Shown: positions 1 to 8,760 of the stretch, piece by piece
Layout of the letters: every line of letters starts with the position of its first letter
How positions within the stretch are numbered: position 1 is the stretch's first letter
NCBI GenBank assembly: GCA_964426945.1
Contig: CAYRSS010000005.1
Location: 62,001-126,000 of the forward strand
Length of the DNA stretch: 64,000 nucleotides
Direction: 5' to 3'
Source of the DNA: CAYRSS01 sp964426945
GTDB taxonomy: Bacteria; Planctomycetota; Phycisphaerae; UBA1845
Notes under the pieces: model-generated
Databases searched by the model: none
What the model was told of the DNA's origin: nothing
Seen by the model: only the letters and a program-made list of their open reading frames with translations
Position numbers and translations under genes: made by a program

Positions 1-1876
1 GCAGCGTCACCGGGCCCGCCAGCGTGGCGAGCCGATCCTGGCCGGCTCCGTGTACCGGCACGATCCACGACATCCGCACCGGGACGCACATGCCGCGATC
101 GGAGCCGGCGCAGACCGCAAACGCCGCCTCCACCAGCCACTCGCCGGCCGGCGCGGCGCCAGGCTCGGCCACGTCGACCAACAGCGGGAGTGACGCCGAC
201 TTGCCCGTACGCTGGACCAGCGTCCGCCCGTCGGCGACCACACGGACGCTCCAAGGTGCTTCCGGACTCAGGTGCACCTCAGGCGGCAGAGCGGGCGCAA
301 TGTGAACCGTCACCCCCTCCGCCGCCGGCGCGAGCGCATCGCTGCGCAGCGGCTTCGGCCCCGCTGCACCGGCGCGGCGCGGCGGCGCGAGCCCGTCCAG
401 CGCGATCTCGCACCAGGCGTGCGCCCGCAGGTCAATGCACACCACCCGGTGGTTGTTCGTATCGGCCACGAAGAGCCGGTCACCGGCGACCGACAGACCG
501 CCGGGCTCGAAGAACGCGGGACGGCCGTCGTCCGCCGACGTTTCCGGACGCCCGGAGCCATACAGCGTCCGCACGGATTTCGCGGCCGGGTTGACCAGCT
601 TGATCTTGTGGTTGTAGGTGTCCGCCACGAGCAGCGCTCGCTGCCAGGGGGCCACGCCCAACGGATGCTGGAGCCGCGCATCGGGGTAGCTTCCGTCCTC
701 GTCGCCAAAGTAAAACAGCCCCTGGCCGAGAATGGTGACTACGCGCTCGGAGGCCATGTCGATCCCGCGAATCGCGCTCACCTCGCTGTCGGCGACGTAG
801 AGAGACCCGTCGAGCGCGCAGATGCCCGAGGGCTGCGCGAAGGCCGCACGCTCGGTGGGCCCGTCGACGAGATTCTCCCGGCCGGTGCCCGCCAGCGCCC
901 GCGCGAACCCCACTGGCAGGTCGATGCGCCAGATCTGGTGTGTCCCCGCCATCGCGCAGTAGAGCGTCGAGCCCTCGATCGTCAGATCCCAGGGCGAGTT
1001 GATGCCCTGCGCGTTGCCCCTGCCCCCGCCGGCCCAGTCGTAGGTCATCTCGCCGGTGCCGACGACGGTGCCGACCTCGAAGGTGCGCAGATCCACGGCC
1101 CGGATGAGGTGATTCTCGGTGTCCGCGATGTACAGTCGGCCGTGAGCGACGGCCATGCCCTGCGGATGGTTGAACGTCGCGTGATCCGCGGGGCCGTCAT
1201 CGCGCCCCACCGCACCGGTCCCGACCACGCGATGCACCGTGGCCCGCCCCGCGGCGTCGGGCAGACCGGCGACGATAATGCGATTGTGGTTCGAATCGGC
1301 GACGAAGAGCCTGCCACCGGCCTCATCGGCAAGCACCTTGCCGGGGAAGGCCAGGCCGCTCGCCGCCTGCACCGACGCCTCGCGACGCAGGTGCAGCGGA
1401 CCGTCGGCAAGGCTGCCCTCGGCGCGCCCCTGTCCCAGCAATTGGCCGATGATCTCGTCCAGCGCCGCACGCTGCCCCTCCCCCGCGAAGACGCCGGCGA
1501 TGTGTCCGCGCGGGTCGATCACGATCACCGTCGGCCAGCTCCGCACCGTGTACGCCCGCCAGAGGCGCATGTCCTCGTCGATGATGACGGGATGGGCGAT
1601 TTCGTAGCGGAGCATCGCCGCCCGGATCGTCTCGCGCGAGGCTTCGTTATCAAACTTCGCGCTGTGCACGCCGATGAAGACGACCGGCTCGGCGGCGTAC
1701 TTCGACTCCAGCCAGGCCAGATCGGGCAGGATGTGGATGCAGTTGATGCAGCAGTAGGTCCAGAAGTCGAGGACGACCACGCGGCCGCGCAGGTCGCCGT
1801 CGAACGCGAGCGGACGATCGGTGTTGAGCCAGCCCAGCCCGCTGTCGAGCGCCGGGGCGCGAACGGATCCGGTCAC
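1..1876 (-). CDS. Thioredoxin-like / NHL-repeat protein (NHLRC2-like), 3' end beyond window
   Basis: The reading frame opens at a GTG preceded by GGAGAG and runs without a stop for about 625 codons off the left edge. Residues 1-150 form a thioredoxin/TlpA-like domain with WTYCCINC (redox pair C43 and C46). Then come repeated NHL units of the form 'LFVADSNHNRI', 'LYIADTENHLI', 'LYVADSEVSAI', 'LLVADTYNHKI' and 'LFVADTNNHRV', as in a six-bladed propeller, followed by a beta-rich tail. Thioredoxin, NHL propeller and beta tail is the layout of the NHLRC2 family, where CCINC is characteristic. There is no signal peptide, so it is probably cytosolic. A thiol-redox or scaffold role is inferred; the substrate is unknown. 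It is divergent from the DUF1573 protein, which also carries thioredoxin domains. Confidence 0.85.
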   Translation of the reverse strand, partial: MTGSVRAPALDSGLGWLNTDRPLAFDGDLRGRVVVLDFWTYCCINCIHILPDLAWLESKYAAEPVVFIGVHSAKFDNEASRETIRAAMLRYEIAHPVIIDEDMRLWRAYTVRSWPTVIVIDPRGHIAGVFAGEGQRAALDEIIGQLLGQGRAEGSLADGPLHLRREASVQAASGLAFPGKVLADEAGGRLFVADSNHNRIIVAGLPDAAGRATVHRVVGTGAVGRDDGPADHATFNHPQGMAVAHGRLYIADTENHLIRAVDLRTFEVGTVVGTGEMTYDWAGGGRGNAQGINSPWDLTIEGSTLYCAMAGTHQIWRIDLPVGFARALAGTGRENLVDGPTERAAFAQPSGICALDGSLYVADSEVSAIRGIDMASERVVTILGQGLFYFGDEDGSYPDARLQHPLGVAPWQRALLVADTYNHKIKLVNPAAKSVRTLYGSGRPETSADDGRPAFFEPGGLSVAGDRLFVADTNNHRVVCIDLRAHAWCEIALDGLAPPRRAGAAGPKPLRSDALAPAAEGVTVHIAPALPPEVHLSPEAPWSVRVVADGRTLVQRTGKSASLPLLVDVAEPGAAPAGEWLVEAAFAVCAGSDRGMCVPVRMSWIVPVHGAGQDRLATLAGPVTL

Positions 1877-2245
1877 GTCTTGCTCTCCGCCCCGGCCGGC
1901 CGGGGTCGCCCGCCGACCCCCTCCGGACACCCGCCGGACGCTGCCACGGCAGGCCGCAGGGAAGATACCAGACGACTGGATCGCCCGATAGCGCAGCGGA
2001 TTCCCATGGGTCCATCCGGCGGGGGAACCGTTGCGCGCCGGGGGGGGTAACGCACCCGTAACATAGGCCCGTGTGCGGTTGCTGCGTCGCCGCGATTTCC
2101 GCTATATAGGCTGCTGAGCGGCTTCGCGGCGCAGCTCCCGGCCAACGGTGGTCAGGGGCGTCGCGGGCGGCCATCCGGCCGGGGCGTTCGCACCGGTCGA
2201 AGCGCCGTAGACGCCAGGACTTCTGCAAAGCGGGGACAGTATCTC
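1877..2245. other. Divergent intergenic region, NHL-thioredoxin / DUF1573 genes
   Basis: About 370 bases between two divergent redox-protein genes. I see no credible small gene. Apart from the plus-strand promoter candidate, a TATGTT on the minus strand near 2060 could serve the NHL gene. The rest is G+C-rich sequence without an obvious repeat. Confidence 0.4.
2079..2108 (+). promoter_or_regulatory. Candidate sigma70 promoter for the DUF1573-thioredoxin gene
   Basis: TTGCTG and TATATA are separated by 18 bases and would give a leader of about 130 bases. The match is moderate and was judged by eye. Confidence 0.35.
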
Positions 2246-4573
2246 ATGACCATGAAGCCACGCCATTTCACGCCCTTCGCGCTCGGCTCGGCCGTTGCGC
2301 TGGCGACTTTCGGGCTGCTCTGCCCGACGCTCGCCCTCGCGTTCCAGGCCGAGACCAAGACGATGGAGATTCCGCTCTCGACCCGCGCCGAGCTCGTGAA
2401 TCAGAATCCGCAGGAGAAGCCGGCCGACCCGGCTGCCGCGCCAACCGGCGAGCAGCCGCGGGCGGTGGTGGTGGGCGCCGACAGCTTCGACTTCGGCACG
2501 ACCTGGGCGGGCGACCCGCTGAGCCTGAATCACACTTTCGTGATCAAGAACGAGGGCACCGCCGCGCTGGAGATCCTCAGCGTCAAGCCCGCCTGCGGCT
2601 GCACCGCGGCCGGCAAGACGCCTACCCGGATCGAGCCCGGCCAGAGCGGCGACTTCCCCTTCACGCTCAACAGCACCAAGCTGCACGGCGTCTACTCGAA
2701 GTCGATCGCCATCACCACGAATGACCCGGCCAAGCCGAAGATCGACCTGAAGCTCACCGGCACCTGCAAGGCGTTTATCGAGGTCACCCCGATGGGGGCG
2801 TTCTTCCCGAAGCTGTTCGGCGATGAGCCCGCCCAGATGACGCTCAAGATCGTCAACAACACCGAGGAGCCGCTCAAGCTCACGATGCCCCCCGCTCGTG
2901 ACAAGGCGATGTTCACCTACGAACTGATCGAGACCACGCCAGGCAAGGCGTTTGACCTGATCGTGCGCGGCGTTCCGCCCTTCAACGAGGGTACGGTTCG
3001 CGACAACCTCGAGGTCGAAACCAACCTCATCAAGCAGCCGAAGCTGACCGTCGCCGTGACCGGCCGCGTGCCCAAGCGCCTGGACGTCAACCCGCCGCAG
3101 CTCGTCCTCAGCAAGGCCTCGCGCGAGTCGTCGCGCCCGCTGATCTTCCGCAACGAGGGTAAGAACCCTGTGCGCGTGATCAGCGCCACGTCGAGCGATC
3201 CGGCACTGGGCAGCGATATTCCCGTTGTCGAGAAGACCGCCGGTATCGAGTACATGATCAACCTGACCATCCCGGCGAACTACACGCCGCCGGCCGGCAC
3301 CAAGATCACCCTCAAGACCGACGACCAGCAGCAGCCCGAGATCTTCGTGCCCGTGACCGAGCGCCCGACCCCGACGCAGCAGCTCAAGGGTCCGGACCTC
3401 ATGGTCGGCAAGCCTGCCCCGGCCTTCAACCTGACCACGACCGACGGCAAGGCGCTCGGCGGCGACGCGTTCAAGGACACCGTCACCGTCCTCGACTTCT
3501 TCGCCGTCAACTGCGGCTTCTGCAAGAAGCAGATCCCGCGTCTCGAGCCGCTCCGCAAGGAGTTCGAGGGCAAGCCCGTTCGCTTCGTCGTCGTTCAGCA
3601 GACCATGCGCCAGCCGTTCAACGAGCAGCAGGTCAAGGAGACTCTGGCCGGCCTCGGGTTCCAGGGCGAACTGGCCCTTGATCCCGAGAACAAGGTCGGT
3701 CCCCTCTTCGGGGCCAACAGCTTCCCCTCGCTCCTCGTCGTGGGTAAGGACGGCATGGTGGTCGCCTCGCGCGTCGGCAACATCCCCGATCTTGAGGCGC
3801 GCCTGAAGGCCGATATCGAGACCGAGCTCGACCCGGCCAAGGCCGCCGCGCACCGTGAGAACCTCCGCAAGAACCCGACTCCGGCCCCGACGCCTCCGGC
3901 CAAGCCGCAGAAGCGTCCGCAGGAGCTCATGGTCGGCAAGACGGCCCCGACGTTCAGCGCCGTGACCGTGGACGGCCGACCGTTCGGCGGCGATGCCAAC
4001 AAGGACATCGTCACCGTCGTCGACTTCTTCGCCGTGAACTGCGGCTTCTGCAAGAAGCAGATGCCCCGCCTCGAGCCGCTGCGCAAGGAGTTTGAGGGCA
4101 AGCCCGTCCGCTTCGTCGCGGTTCAGCAGACCATGCGCCAGCCGTTCACGCCGGAGCAGGTGATGGAGACGATCAAGTCCATCGGCTTCGGGGGCGAGGT
4201 CGTTCTGGATCCGGAGAACAAGATCGGCCCGATGTTCTCGGCGAGCAGCTTCCCGTCGCTGTTCGTGATTGGTAAGGATGGCACGATCGCTTCGGCGCGC
4301 ATCGGCAACATCGCCGACCTTGAGAAGGTGCTCAAGGAGGACATCGAGACCCAGCTCGACCCGGCCAAGGCCGCGGCCCACAAGGCGCAGCTGGCCAAGG
4401 AAGCCCAGGCCGACGCCGGCGCCGCGGGCGACGCCCCGATGATCCAGACCGGCTCGGGCCGCAGCGTGCCGCTGCAGCGCGTGAACGTCGAAGACCTGCC
4501 GCCGGAACTGCTGGAGCGCATCAAGTCGCAGCAGGGTGGCGCGGGCGTGGAAGAGAAGAAGGACGGCCAGTAA
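2246..4573 (+). CDS. Exported DUF1573 protein with two tandem thioredoxin (TlpA-like) domains
   Basis: 775 residues. A signal peptide ends near 'ALAFQA'. A DUF1573 (Ig-like, ASPM/SPD-2/Hydin type) domain with 'KPACGCTAAG' spans about residues 70-180, followed by further Ig-like sequence to about 380. Two closely similar thioredoxin/redoxin domains follow, each with 'FFAVNCGFCKKQ' (C423/C426 and C599/C602) and each ending in a near-identical 'DIET-LDPAKAAAH' tail. This is a recent internal duplication. CGFC suggests an envelope disulfide reductase or oxidase, but the partner is unknown. Because of the alternative 'MTMK' the start could move two codons. A hairpin terminator follows the stop. 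Confidence 0.9.
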   Translation: MTMKPRHFTPFALGSAVALATFGLLCPTLALAFQAETKTMEIPLSTRAELVNQNPQEKPADPAAAPTGEQPRAVVVGADSFDFGTTWAGDPLSLNHTFVIKNEGTAALEILSVKPACGCTAAGKTPTRIEPGQSGDFPFTLNSTKLHGVYSKSIAITTNDPAKPKIDLKLTGTCKAFIEVTPMGAFFPKLFGDEPAQMTLKIVNNTEEPLKLTMPPARDKAMFTYELIETTPGKAFDLIVRGVPPFNEGTVRDNLEVETNLIKQPKLTVAVTGRVPKRLDVNPPQLVLSKASRESSRPLIFRNEGKNPVRVISATSSDPALGSDIPVVEKTAGIEYMINLTIPANYTPPAGTKITLKTDDQQQPEIFVPVTERPTPTQQLKGPDLMVGKPAPAFNLTTTDGKALGGDAFKDTVTVLDFFAVNCGFCKKQIPRLEPLRKEFEGKPVRFVVVQQTMRQPFNEQQVKETLAGLGFQGELALDPENKVGPLFGANSFPSLLVVGKDGMVVASRVGNIPDLEARLKADIETELDPAKAAAHRENLRKNPTPAPTPPAKPQKRPQELMVGKTAPTFSAVTVDGRPFGGDANKDIVTVVDFFAVNCGFCKKQMPRLEPLRKEFEGKPVRFVAVQQTMRQPFTPEQVMETIKSIGFGGEVVLDPENKIGPMFSASSFPSLFVIGKDGTIASARIGNIADLEKVLKEDIETQLDPAKAAAHKAQLAKEAQADAGAAGDAPMIQTGSGRSVPLQRVNVEDLPPELLERIKSQQGGAGVEEKKDGQ

Positions 4574-4582
4574 TCGGCTGAC

Positions 4583-4618
4583 GCTCCCGCTTCGCCGCCC
4601 ACGCGGCGGAGCGGGCGC
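4583..4618 (+). terminator. Hairpin terminator after the DUF1573 gene
   Basis: A 16-base-pair stem with one mismatch and one G-U pair, loop CCAC, followed by the weak T-rich tract TTCCTT, starting ten bases after the stop codon. Confidence 0.6.
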
Positions 4619-4642
4619 TTCCTTCGGAAGTGTCCGACGACG

Positions 4643-4686
4643 ATCGCCTGCTCCGCAGCGCCCCGATGCGCCGCGGGGCAGGCGAT
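4643..4686. terminator. Inverted repeat between convergent DUF1573 and smpB genes
   Basis: 14-base arms with one G-U pair around a 16-base loop that is itself partly self-complementary. It lies 23 bases beyond the smpB stop and probably acts as its terminator. There is no clear U tract on either strand. Confidence 0.45.
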
Positions 4687-4709
4687 TCGTCTTTCAGTCG
4701 GGCGCGCCT

Positions 4710-5180
4710 TCAGCGGCGGCGCGTCGCCCGGTCCATCTCCCGCTTCTGCTCGCGGGCCTTGATGGACTCCCGTTTGTCGTGAAGCTTCTTGCCGCGGGCT
4801 ACGGCGATCTCGACCTTGGCCAGACCGCGATCGTTGAAGTAGACCCGCGTCGCCACCAGCGCGAGCCCCTTCTGGTCCACGCGGGTTTCCAGCTTGCGAA
4901 GCTCGCGGGAGTGAACCAGCAGCTTTCGCTTGCGGAGCGGGTCGTCAGGGCGCGTGGTGTTGTGGGCGTAGGGGCCGATGTGAAAGCCGCAGAGCCAAAG
5001 CTCGCCCCGCTCGATCCTGGCGTACGCCTCGTCGAGCGACACGAGCCCGCTGCGAAGGCTCTTGACCTCGGGGCCGTAGAGGACGATGCCGCACTCGATC
5101 TTTTCGAGCAGCTCGTACTCGAATCCGGCCTTGCGGTTTCGGGCTATGTTGGCCGGGGTGGGCGGCTTCTTAGCGGACAT
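4710..5180 (-). CDS. smpB: SsrA-binding protein SmpB (trans-translation)
   Basis: 156 residues, the usual length. SmpB binds tmRNA and brings it to stalled ribosomes for tagging and release. Diagnostic pieces are 'ARNRKAGFEYELLEKIECGI', 'GPEVKSLRSGLVSLDEAYA', 'HIGPYA', 'KRKLLVHSRELRKLE' and the basic tail from 'ARGKKLHDKRESIK' onward. The ATG was chosen because the family begins shortly before 'IARNRKA'; longer in-frame starts add unrelated sequence. It is divergent from the ECF sigma gene; a TATAAC on this strand overlaps the -10 of that gene. The tmRNA gene is not in the window. Confidence 0.96.
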   Translation of the reverse strand: MSAKKPPTPANIARNRKAGFEYELLEKIECGIVLYGPEVKSLRSGLVSLDEAYARIERGELWLCGFHIGPYAHNTTRPDDPLRKRKLLVHSRELRKLETRVDQKGLALVATRVYFNDRGLAKVEIAVARGKKLHDKRESIKAREQKREMDRATRRR

Positions 5181-5294
5181 GATCTTTTTCAAGCCGTAGT
5201 GAATCTCGTCGCGGGAGGACTGCAGTGCATCGCCCCGCGGCGTCGATTCTAACGGAAGTGCGAAAACCGGCAATCGGAGTGCCGGTCGAGAGGT

Positions 5295-5300
5295 TATAAT
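5295..5300 (+). promoter_or_regulatory. -10 element for the ECF sigma operon, overlapping a divergent -10
   Basis: A perfect TATAAT 43 bases before the sigma-factor GTG supports that start over the upstream GTG. No good -35 is visible. On the opposite strand the same bases read TATAAC (5294-5299), which could drive smpB, so the two promoters may interfere. Confidence 0.5.
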
Positions 5301-5343
5301 CAGAGAGGGGGCGGTGCGCCCCCGTCGCGGAGAGGAGATCGCC

Positions 5344-5952
5344 GTGTCTACGCCATCCCCCACTACGATTGGCGCCCAGGAACAGGCCCTCGTTGCGCGG
5401 ATTCGCCGGGGTGATCGGGCGGCCGCCCGCGATCTCGTCAACATGCACCGGGACCGCCTGTTCGCCTTTCTCCGGCGAATGGTCCACAACCACCACGATG
5501 CCGAGGAAATCTGCCAGGAAGCCTTCCTGAAGGCCTTCGCGTCGCTCGATTCCTACTCCTCGGAGTACCGGTTCAGCACCTGGTTGTTCACGATTGGTTA
5601 CCGGGTCTGCCTGAACTGGCTCCGCCGCAAGCAGCCCTTGAGCGGAGACGTCGATTTCACCCACCTGGAGTCCGGCATCTCCGACGAGGCCTCCGTAGCC
5701 GAGTCGGAGGAGGCCGCGCTTCTGCGTCGGGAGGTATGGGGGGCAGTGGCCGAGTTGAGCCCACCCCAGAAGGCGACGATCCTCCTGTTTTATAGGCACG
5801 AGCTCAGTTGCCAGGAGATCGCCCAGGTCCTGGACCTGCCGATCGCCACCGTGAAGAGCCACTTGCACCGTGCCCGCGGTCGCCTGCGGACGCTCCTTGA
5901 GCCGCTGGCCGCCGGAAAAGACGCCCGCCGCCTCCGCAATCTGGCGGGTTGA
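5344..5952 (+). CDS. ECF-type RNA polymerase sigma factor
   Basis: 202 residues. Region 2 (about residues 30-95) includes 'DAEEICQEAFLKAF' and 'FSTWLFTIGYRVCLNWLRR'. Region 4 (about 140-190) includes 'LSCQEIAQVLDLPIATVKSH', a helix-turn-helix for the -35. There is no region 1.1 or 3, so it is an ECF sigma factor of the RpoE/SigW kind. GTG was chosen because it follows GGAGAGGAGATCGCC and lies downstream of the TATAAT. The next gene is a zinc-finger anti-sigma factor, so it is probably held inactive at the membrane until an envelope signal arrives. Target genes are unknown. Confidence 0.93.
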   Translation: MSTPSPTTIGAQEQALVARIRRGDRAAARDLVNMHRDRLFAFLRRMVHNHHDAEEICQEAFLKAFASLDSYSSEYRFSTWLFTIGYRVCLNWLRRKQPLSGDVDFTHLESGISDEASVAESEEAALLRREVWGAVAELSPPQKATILLFYRHELSCQEIAQVLDLPIATVKSHLHRARGRLRTLLEPLAAGKDARRLRNLAG

Positions 5953-6028
5953 GTCGGGTATAAGGGGATGGACCGCCGCAGCACCCCCGGTCGTCGGGGC
6001 TTGCGGCAGCCCGAATTCGAGCCCTGTC

Positions 6029-6610
6029 ATGCACTGCGAACAGGCCAAGTCCCTGATCGACGCCTACCTGGATGGCGATCTCGCCCCGACGCTCGCCAAC
6101 GAGCTGTCGGCGCACTGCATGCAGTGCCCTGACTGTCGGCAGACGCTGGCCCTCTCGGAGGTCGCCGGGCACCTCGTGTCCGCTGATTCCGATTCCGTCG
6201 CGCTCGATGACGAGTTCACCGACCGGCTGATGGCCTGTATCGATCTTCCGGGCGATTCGCGTGCGGCGCGCCTCTGGCGCATCGCCCGCATCGGTGTCCC
6301 CGTTGCGGCGGCAGCGGTCGTCGGCTTCGCCCTGCTCGGTCTTTTCGATCCGGAACAGCGCGTCGCGGGCGAGAAGGAATTCGCTCCGCCCTCCAGTGCG
6401 ATGTCGATCGAAGCCGAGACCCTGCCCGCCGACGAACCCGTGGCTGAATCCACCGGTGCTACGGCCCCTGCGCAGCCCGTCCGGTGGCAGAGCCTGCCCC
6501 ACGCCCTCGAACTGCTGCTCGCTCCGCCGCGCTCCGCCGGCGGTGACCCGCGCCCCGCTTCCTCCACGCTGAGCACTTCCGCAATCGAAGCGGGCGTCGA
6601 GGATCTCTAA
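6029..6610 (+). CDS. Zinc-finger anti-sigma factor, single-pass membrane protein
   Basis: 193 residues. The N-terminal domain carries the ZAS signature: an early Cys in 'MHCEQAKSLIDAYLDGDL', then H29-x3-C33-x2-C36 ('AHCMQCPDC'). One membrane helix lies at about residues 88-106, followed by a roughly 85-residue Pro/Ala-rich extracytoplasmic tail. It should bind and inhibit the ECF sigma factor encoded 76 bases upstream. It ends six bases before the next ATG, suggesting coupled translation with the exported protein. Confidence 0.9.
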   Translation: MHCEQAKSLIDAYLDGDLAPTLANELSAHCMQCPDCRQTLALSEVAGHLVSADSDSVALDDEFTDRLMACIDLPGDSRAARLWRIARIGVPVAAAAVVGFALLGLFDPEQRVAGEKEFAPPSSAMSIEAETLPADEPVAESTGATAPAQPVRWQSLPHALELLLAPPRSAGGDPRPASSTLSTSAIEAGVEDL

Positions 6611-6616
6611 GCCACC

Positions 6617-8749
6617 ATGACCATTCGCCCGTTGCCAAACGGATCGGGCGCTACCGGAACGCCGACACGGTTCGCGGTCTTCGCCGCGGTGGCCGCAGCC
6701 GCGCTGTCATTGCCGACCGTCGCGCTCGCTCAACAGCCCGAGCCGGAACCGCCACCCGTCGCGCCCTCCCCAGCCGCGCCAGAAGCCGCGCCGGCCCCGC
6801 TTGCCCGCTATGCGCCGGACTCGGCGGGCATCTTCCTGACGCTGCAGGCGCCGCGCGAGGTCGACCGCGTCCTCGACGAGTCGGACGCCGGGTCGCTCAT
6901 CGAACTGCTCACCAGCGGCACGCTCTCCACGCGTCGCGACGTGAATCACTGGCTCGACGGCCTGCTCGCCGATCGCTATCCCGTGCGCGTCGCCGATCTG
7001 GCCGACCTCGAAGTCGGCCTCGCCGCTCGATCGTGGAAGGACTTTGAGCACGCCGTCTGGTACATCCGCCTCGCGGACCCGGCCGTTGTCGAGCGCTGGT
7101 TCCCGCGGGATACCCGCTCGCCCGACCACGACCTGGGCGATGTGCAGTTCTTTACCACGTCCGCAGGGGTGGTTGTCGCAGTGCGCGATGGCGTCCTGGC
7201 GATGGGCCGCCAGTCGATGCCCGGCTCTCTGTTGGGTGAGACGCTCGACGTGATGGCCGACGTGGAGGCGCGACCACTGATCGAATCCGCCGCCTACCGC
7301 CGCCTCGGCGCCGACCTGCCCCCCGGCAGCATCGCCACGGCCTACATCCGCGCGACGCCGCCCGCCGAGGGCGCCGGCTTCGGCGGACGGCTGCTGGCCT
7401 CCGTGGCCGACGCCGTGCTCGTTTCTGCTTATCCCAGCGGCCGCCGTGTCGAGGTGGTGCTGCGCACCGTGGGCAGCCAGGCGCCCGACGCGGGCACGCT
7501 CTCCGCCGAGGCGATGGAACAACTGCAGCAACTTCCCCACAACACGCTGTTCGCCTGGGCCACGAGCATCGACCTGCAGACCGTGTTCGATCGCGCCGTG
7601 GCCCGCGCCGACCGACCCTGGCTTTCGAGCCACCTCGCGCTGCTTGGCGGCCTCCTGGCCTCGCCGGAGCGCCGCGAGCAGGGATTGCTCCGCGGCATCG
7701 GCCCCAGCGTCCTGCTCGCCTGGGGTGGGACCCCGGGCCGCACGCCGGCCGAGGCGCTCCGCCTCGCGGTCCTCGTTGAGTGCCAGGATGCCCGCGCTGT
7801 CGCGGCCGAGCTGGAAGCCGGACTGCGCCGACTTTTCGAAAACGCCCCGCCGCCTGCCGACGGCGAGGCAGCCCCGGCGGAACCCCCGGCGATCCGGGCT
7901 TCCACCTACCTGGGCTCGCGCGTCGTGCAGGTGCCGCTGCGAGAGCTCGCCGCGCGGCTCCGCCTCGTTCTCCCGGAAGCGCTCGACATCGAGCCGGTAT
8001 TCACGGTCAGCGGCCGCTGGCTGATCCTCGGCACCACCGGTCAGCAGGTCCGCGAGATCCTCAGCGCCCGCAACGGCAAGCTCAGCTCGCTCGGCCGGCT
8101 GGGCGATGTGCGCCAGGCCTGTCGCGGAGCGCAGCCCTGTGGGTCAGTCTGGGTGATGCAGCCGAAGCTTGGGGCGGGCCAGATCAACCGCTGGCTCGCC
8201 GCCTACCAGCGCGGCGAGCCCTCAGTGGCCGATGCGGATCGTTGGCGCAACGCGCCGAGCGCCGAGCAGGCTACCGTCCGGTGGTACGGCATCGGGATGC
8301 GCGCGGAACAGACGCCGGGCGTGGTCTACGTCGCGGTCGTCCACCCCGACACGGCTGCCGCCGAGCGTCTGCAACCTGGCGACCTTATCGTGGGGGTCGA
8401 CGGCGAGTTGCTGTCGCTCGAAGCTCCCAACGCGGACCTCAAGGCACGGCTGCTGCGCAGGGAATCGGGCTCGGGGCCGATCCTGCGGGTTCTGCGCGAA
8501 GGGGAGACGATCGACCTGCCGCTGGCGCTGCCCGCGGCGAGCGCGGTCGCTCAGCCGAAGATCGACCTCGCGGGCGCCCTGGAGGAATTGACGGCGCTGC
8601 TCCGCCCCGTGCGCTTCGTCACCTGCAGCGTGGAAACGCCGCAATCGGGCGTCACGTCGGCGCGCTTGACCTTCCGATTCGATCGCCCGCCGCCCGCCCT
8701 CGCCGACCGGCGCGAACGGGAGGATCGCGAACAGTCCGCAGAACCCTGA
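6617..8749 (+). CDS. Exported protein with C-terminal PDZ-like domain, third gene of the sigma operon
   Basis: 710 residues. A signal peptide with cleavage near 'ALAQQP' is followed by a Pro-rich linker. I recognise no enzyme family in the long middle region (about 50-550). About residues 560-640 look like a PDZ fold: 'GVVYVAVVHPDTAAAERLQP', then 'GDLIVGVDGE' and 'GPILRVLREG'. No protease triad is evident. The six-base spacing to the anti-sigma gene suggests a role in sensing envelope stress or regulating the anti-sigma factor, but this rests on context only. Confidence 0.8.
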   Translation: MTIRPLPNGSGATGTPTRFAVFAAVAAAALSLPTVALAQQPEPEPPPVAPSPAAPEAAPAPLARYAPDSAGIFLTLQAPREVDRVLDESDAGSLIELLTSGTLSTRRDVNHWLDGLLADRYPVRVADLADLEVGLAARSWKDFEHAVWYIRLADPAVVERWFPRDTRSPDHDLGDVQFFTTSAGVVVAVRDGVLAMGRQSMPGSLLGETLDVMADVEARPLIESAAYRRLGADLPPGSIATAYIRATPPAEGAGFGGRLLASVADAVLVSAYPSGRRVEVVLRTVGSQAPDAGTLSAEAMEQLQQLPHNTLFAWATSIDLQTVFDRAVARADRPWLSSHLALLGGLLASPERREQGLLRGIGPSVLLAWGGTPGRTPAEALRLAVLVECQDARAVAAELEAGLRRLFENAPPPADGEAAPAEPPAIRASTYLGSRVVQVPLRELAARLRLVLPEALDIEPVFTVSGRWLILGTTGQQVREILSARNGKLSSLGRLGDVRQACRGAQPCGSVWVMQPKLGAGQINRWLAAYQRGEPSVADADRWRNAPSAEQATVRWYGIGMRAEQTPGVVYVAVVHPDTAAAERLQPGDLIVGVDGELLSLEAPNADLKARLLRRESGSGPILRVLREGETIDLPLALPAASAVAQPKIDLAGALEELTALLRPVRFVTCSVETPQSGVTSARLTFRFDRPPPALADRREREDREQSAEP

Positions 8750-8760
8750 ATCGCCCGCCG

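Noticed and set aside
1270..1300. GGTTCGAATC, first considered as a tRNA T-arm
   Set aside because: It lies in the NHL coding sequence and no acceptor, D or anticodon arms surround it.
272..2050. 592-codon open frame on the plus strand
   Set aside because: It lies opposite the NHL/thioredoxin gene, whose minus-strand translation has clear motifs. The plus frame is Arg/Pro/His-rich without any family, an effect of high G+C.
3400..4380. Direct repeats of about 525-base period, first considered as a mobile or CRISPR-like repeat
   Set aside because: The period is that of the two thioredoxin domains within one reading frame.
2102..4381. 759-codon minus-strand open frame
   Set aside because: It is the antisense of the DUF1573-thioredoxin gene; its repeats merely mirror the thioredoxin duplication.
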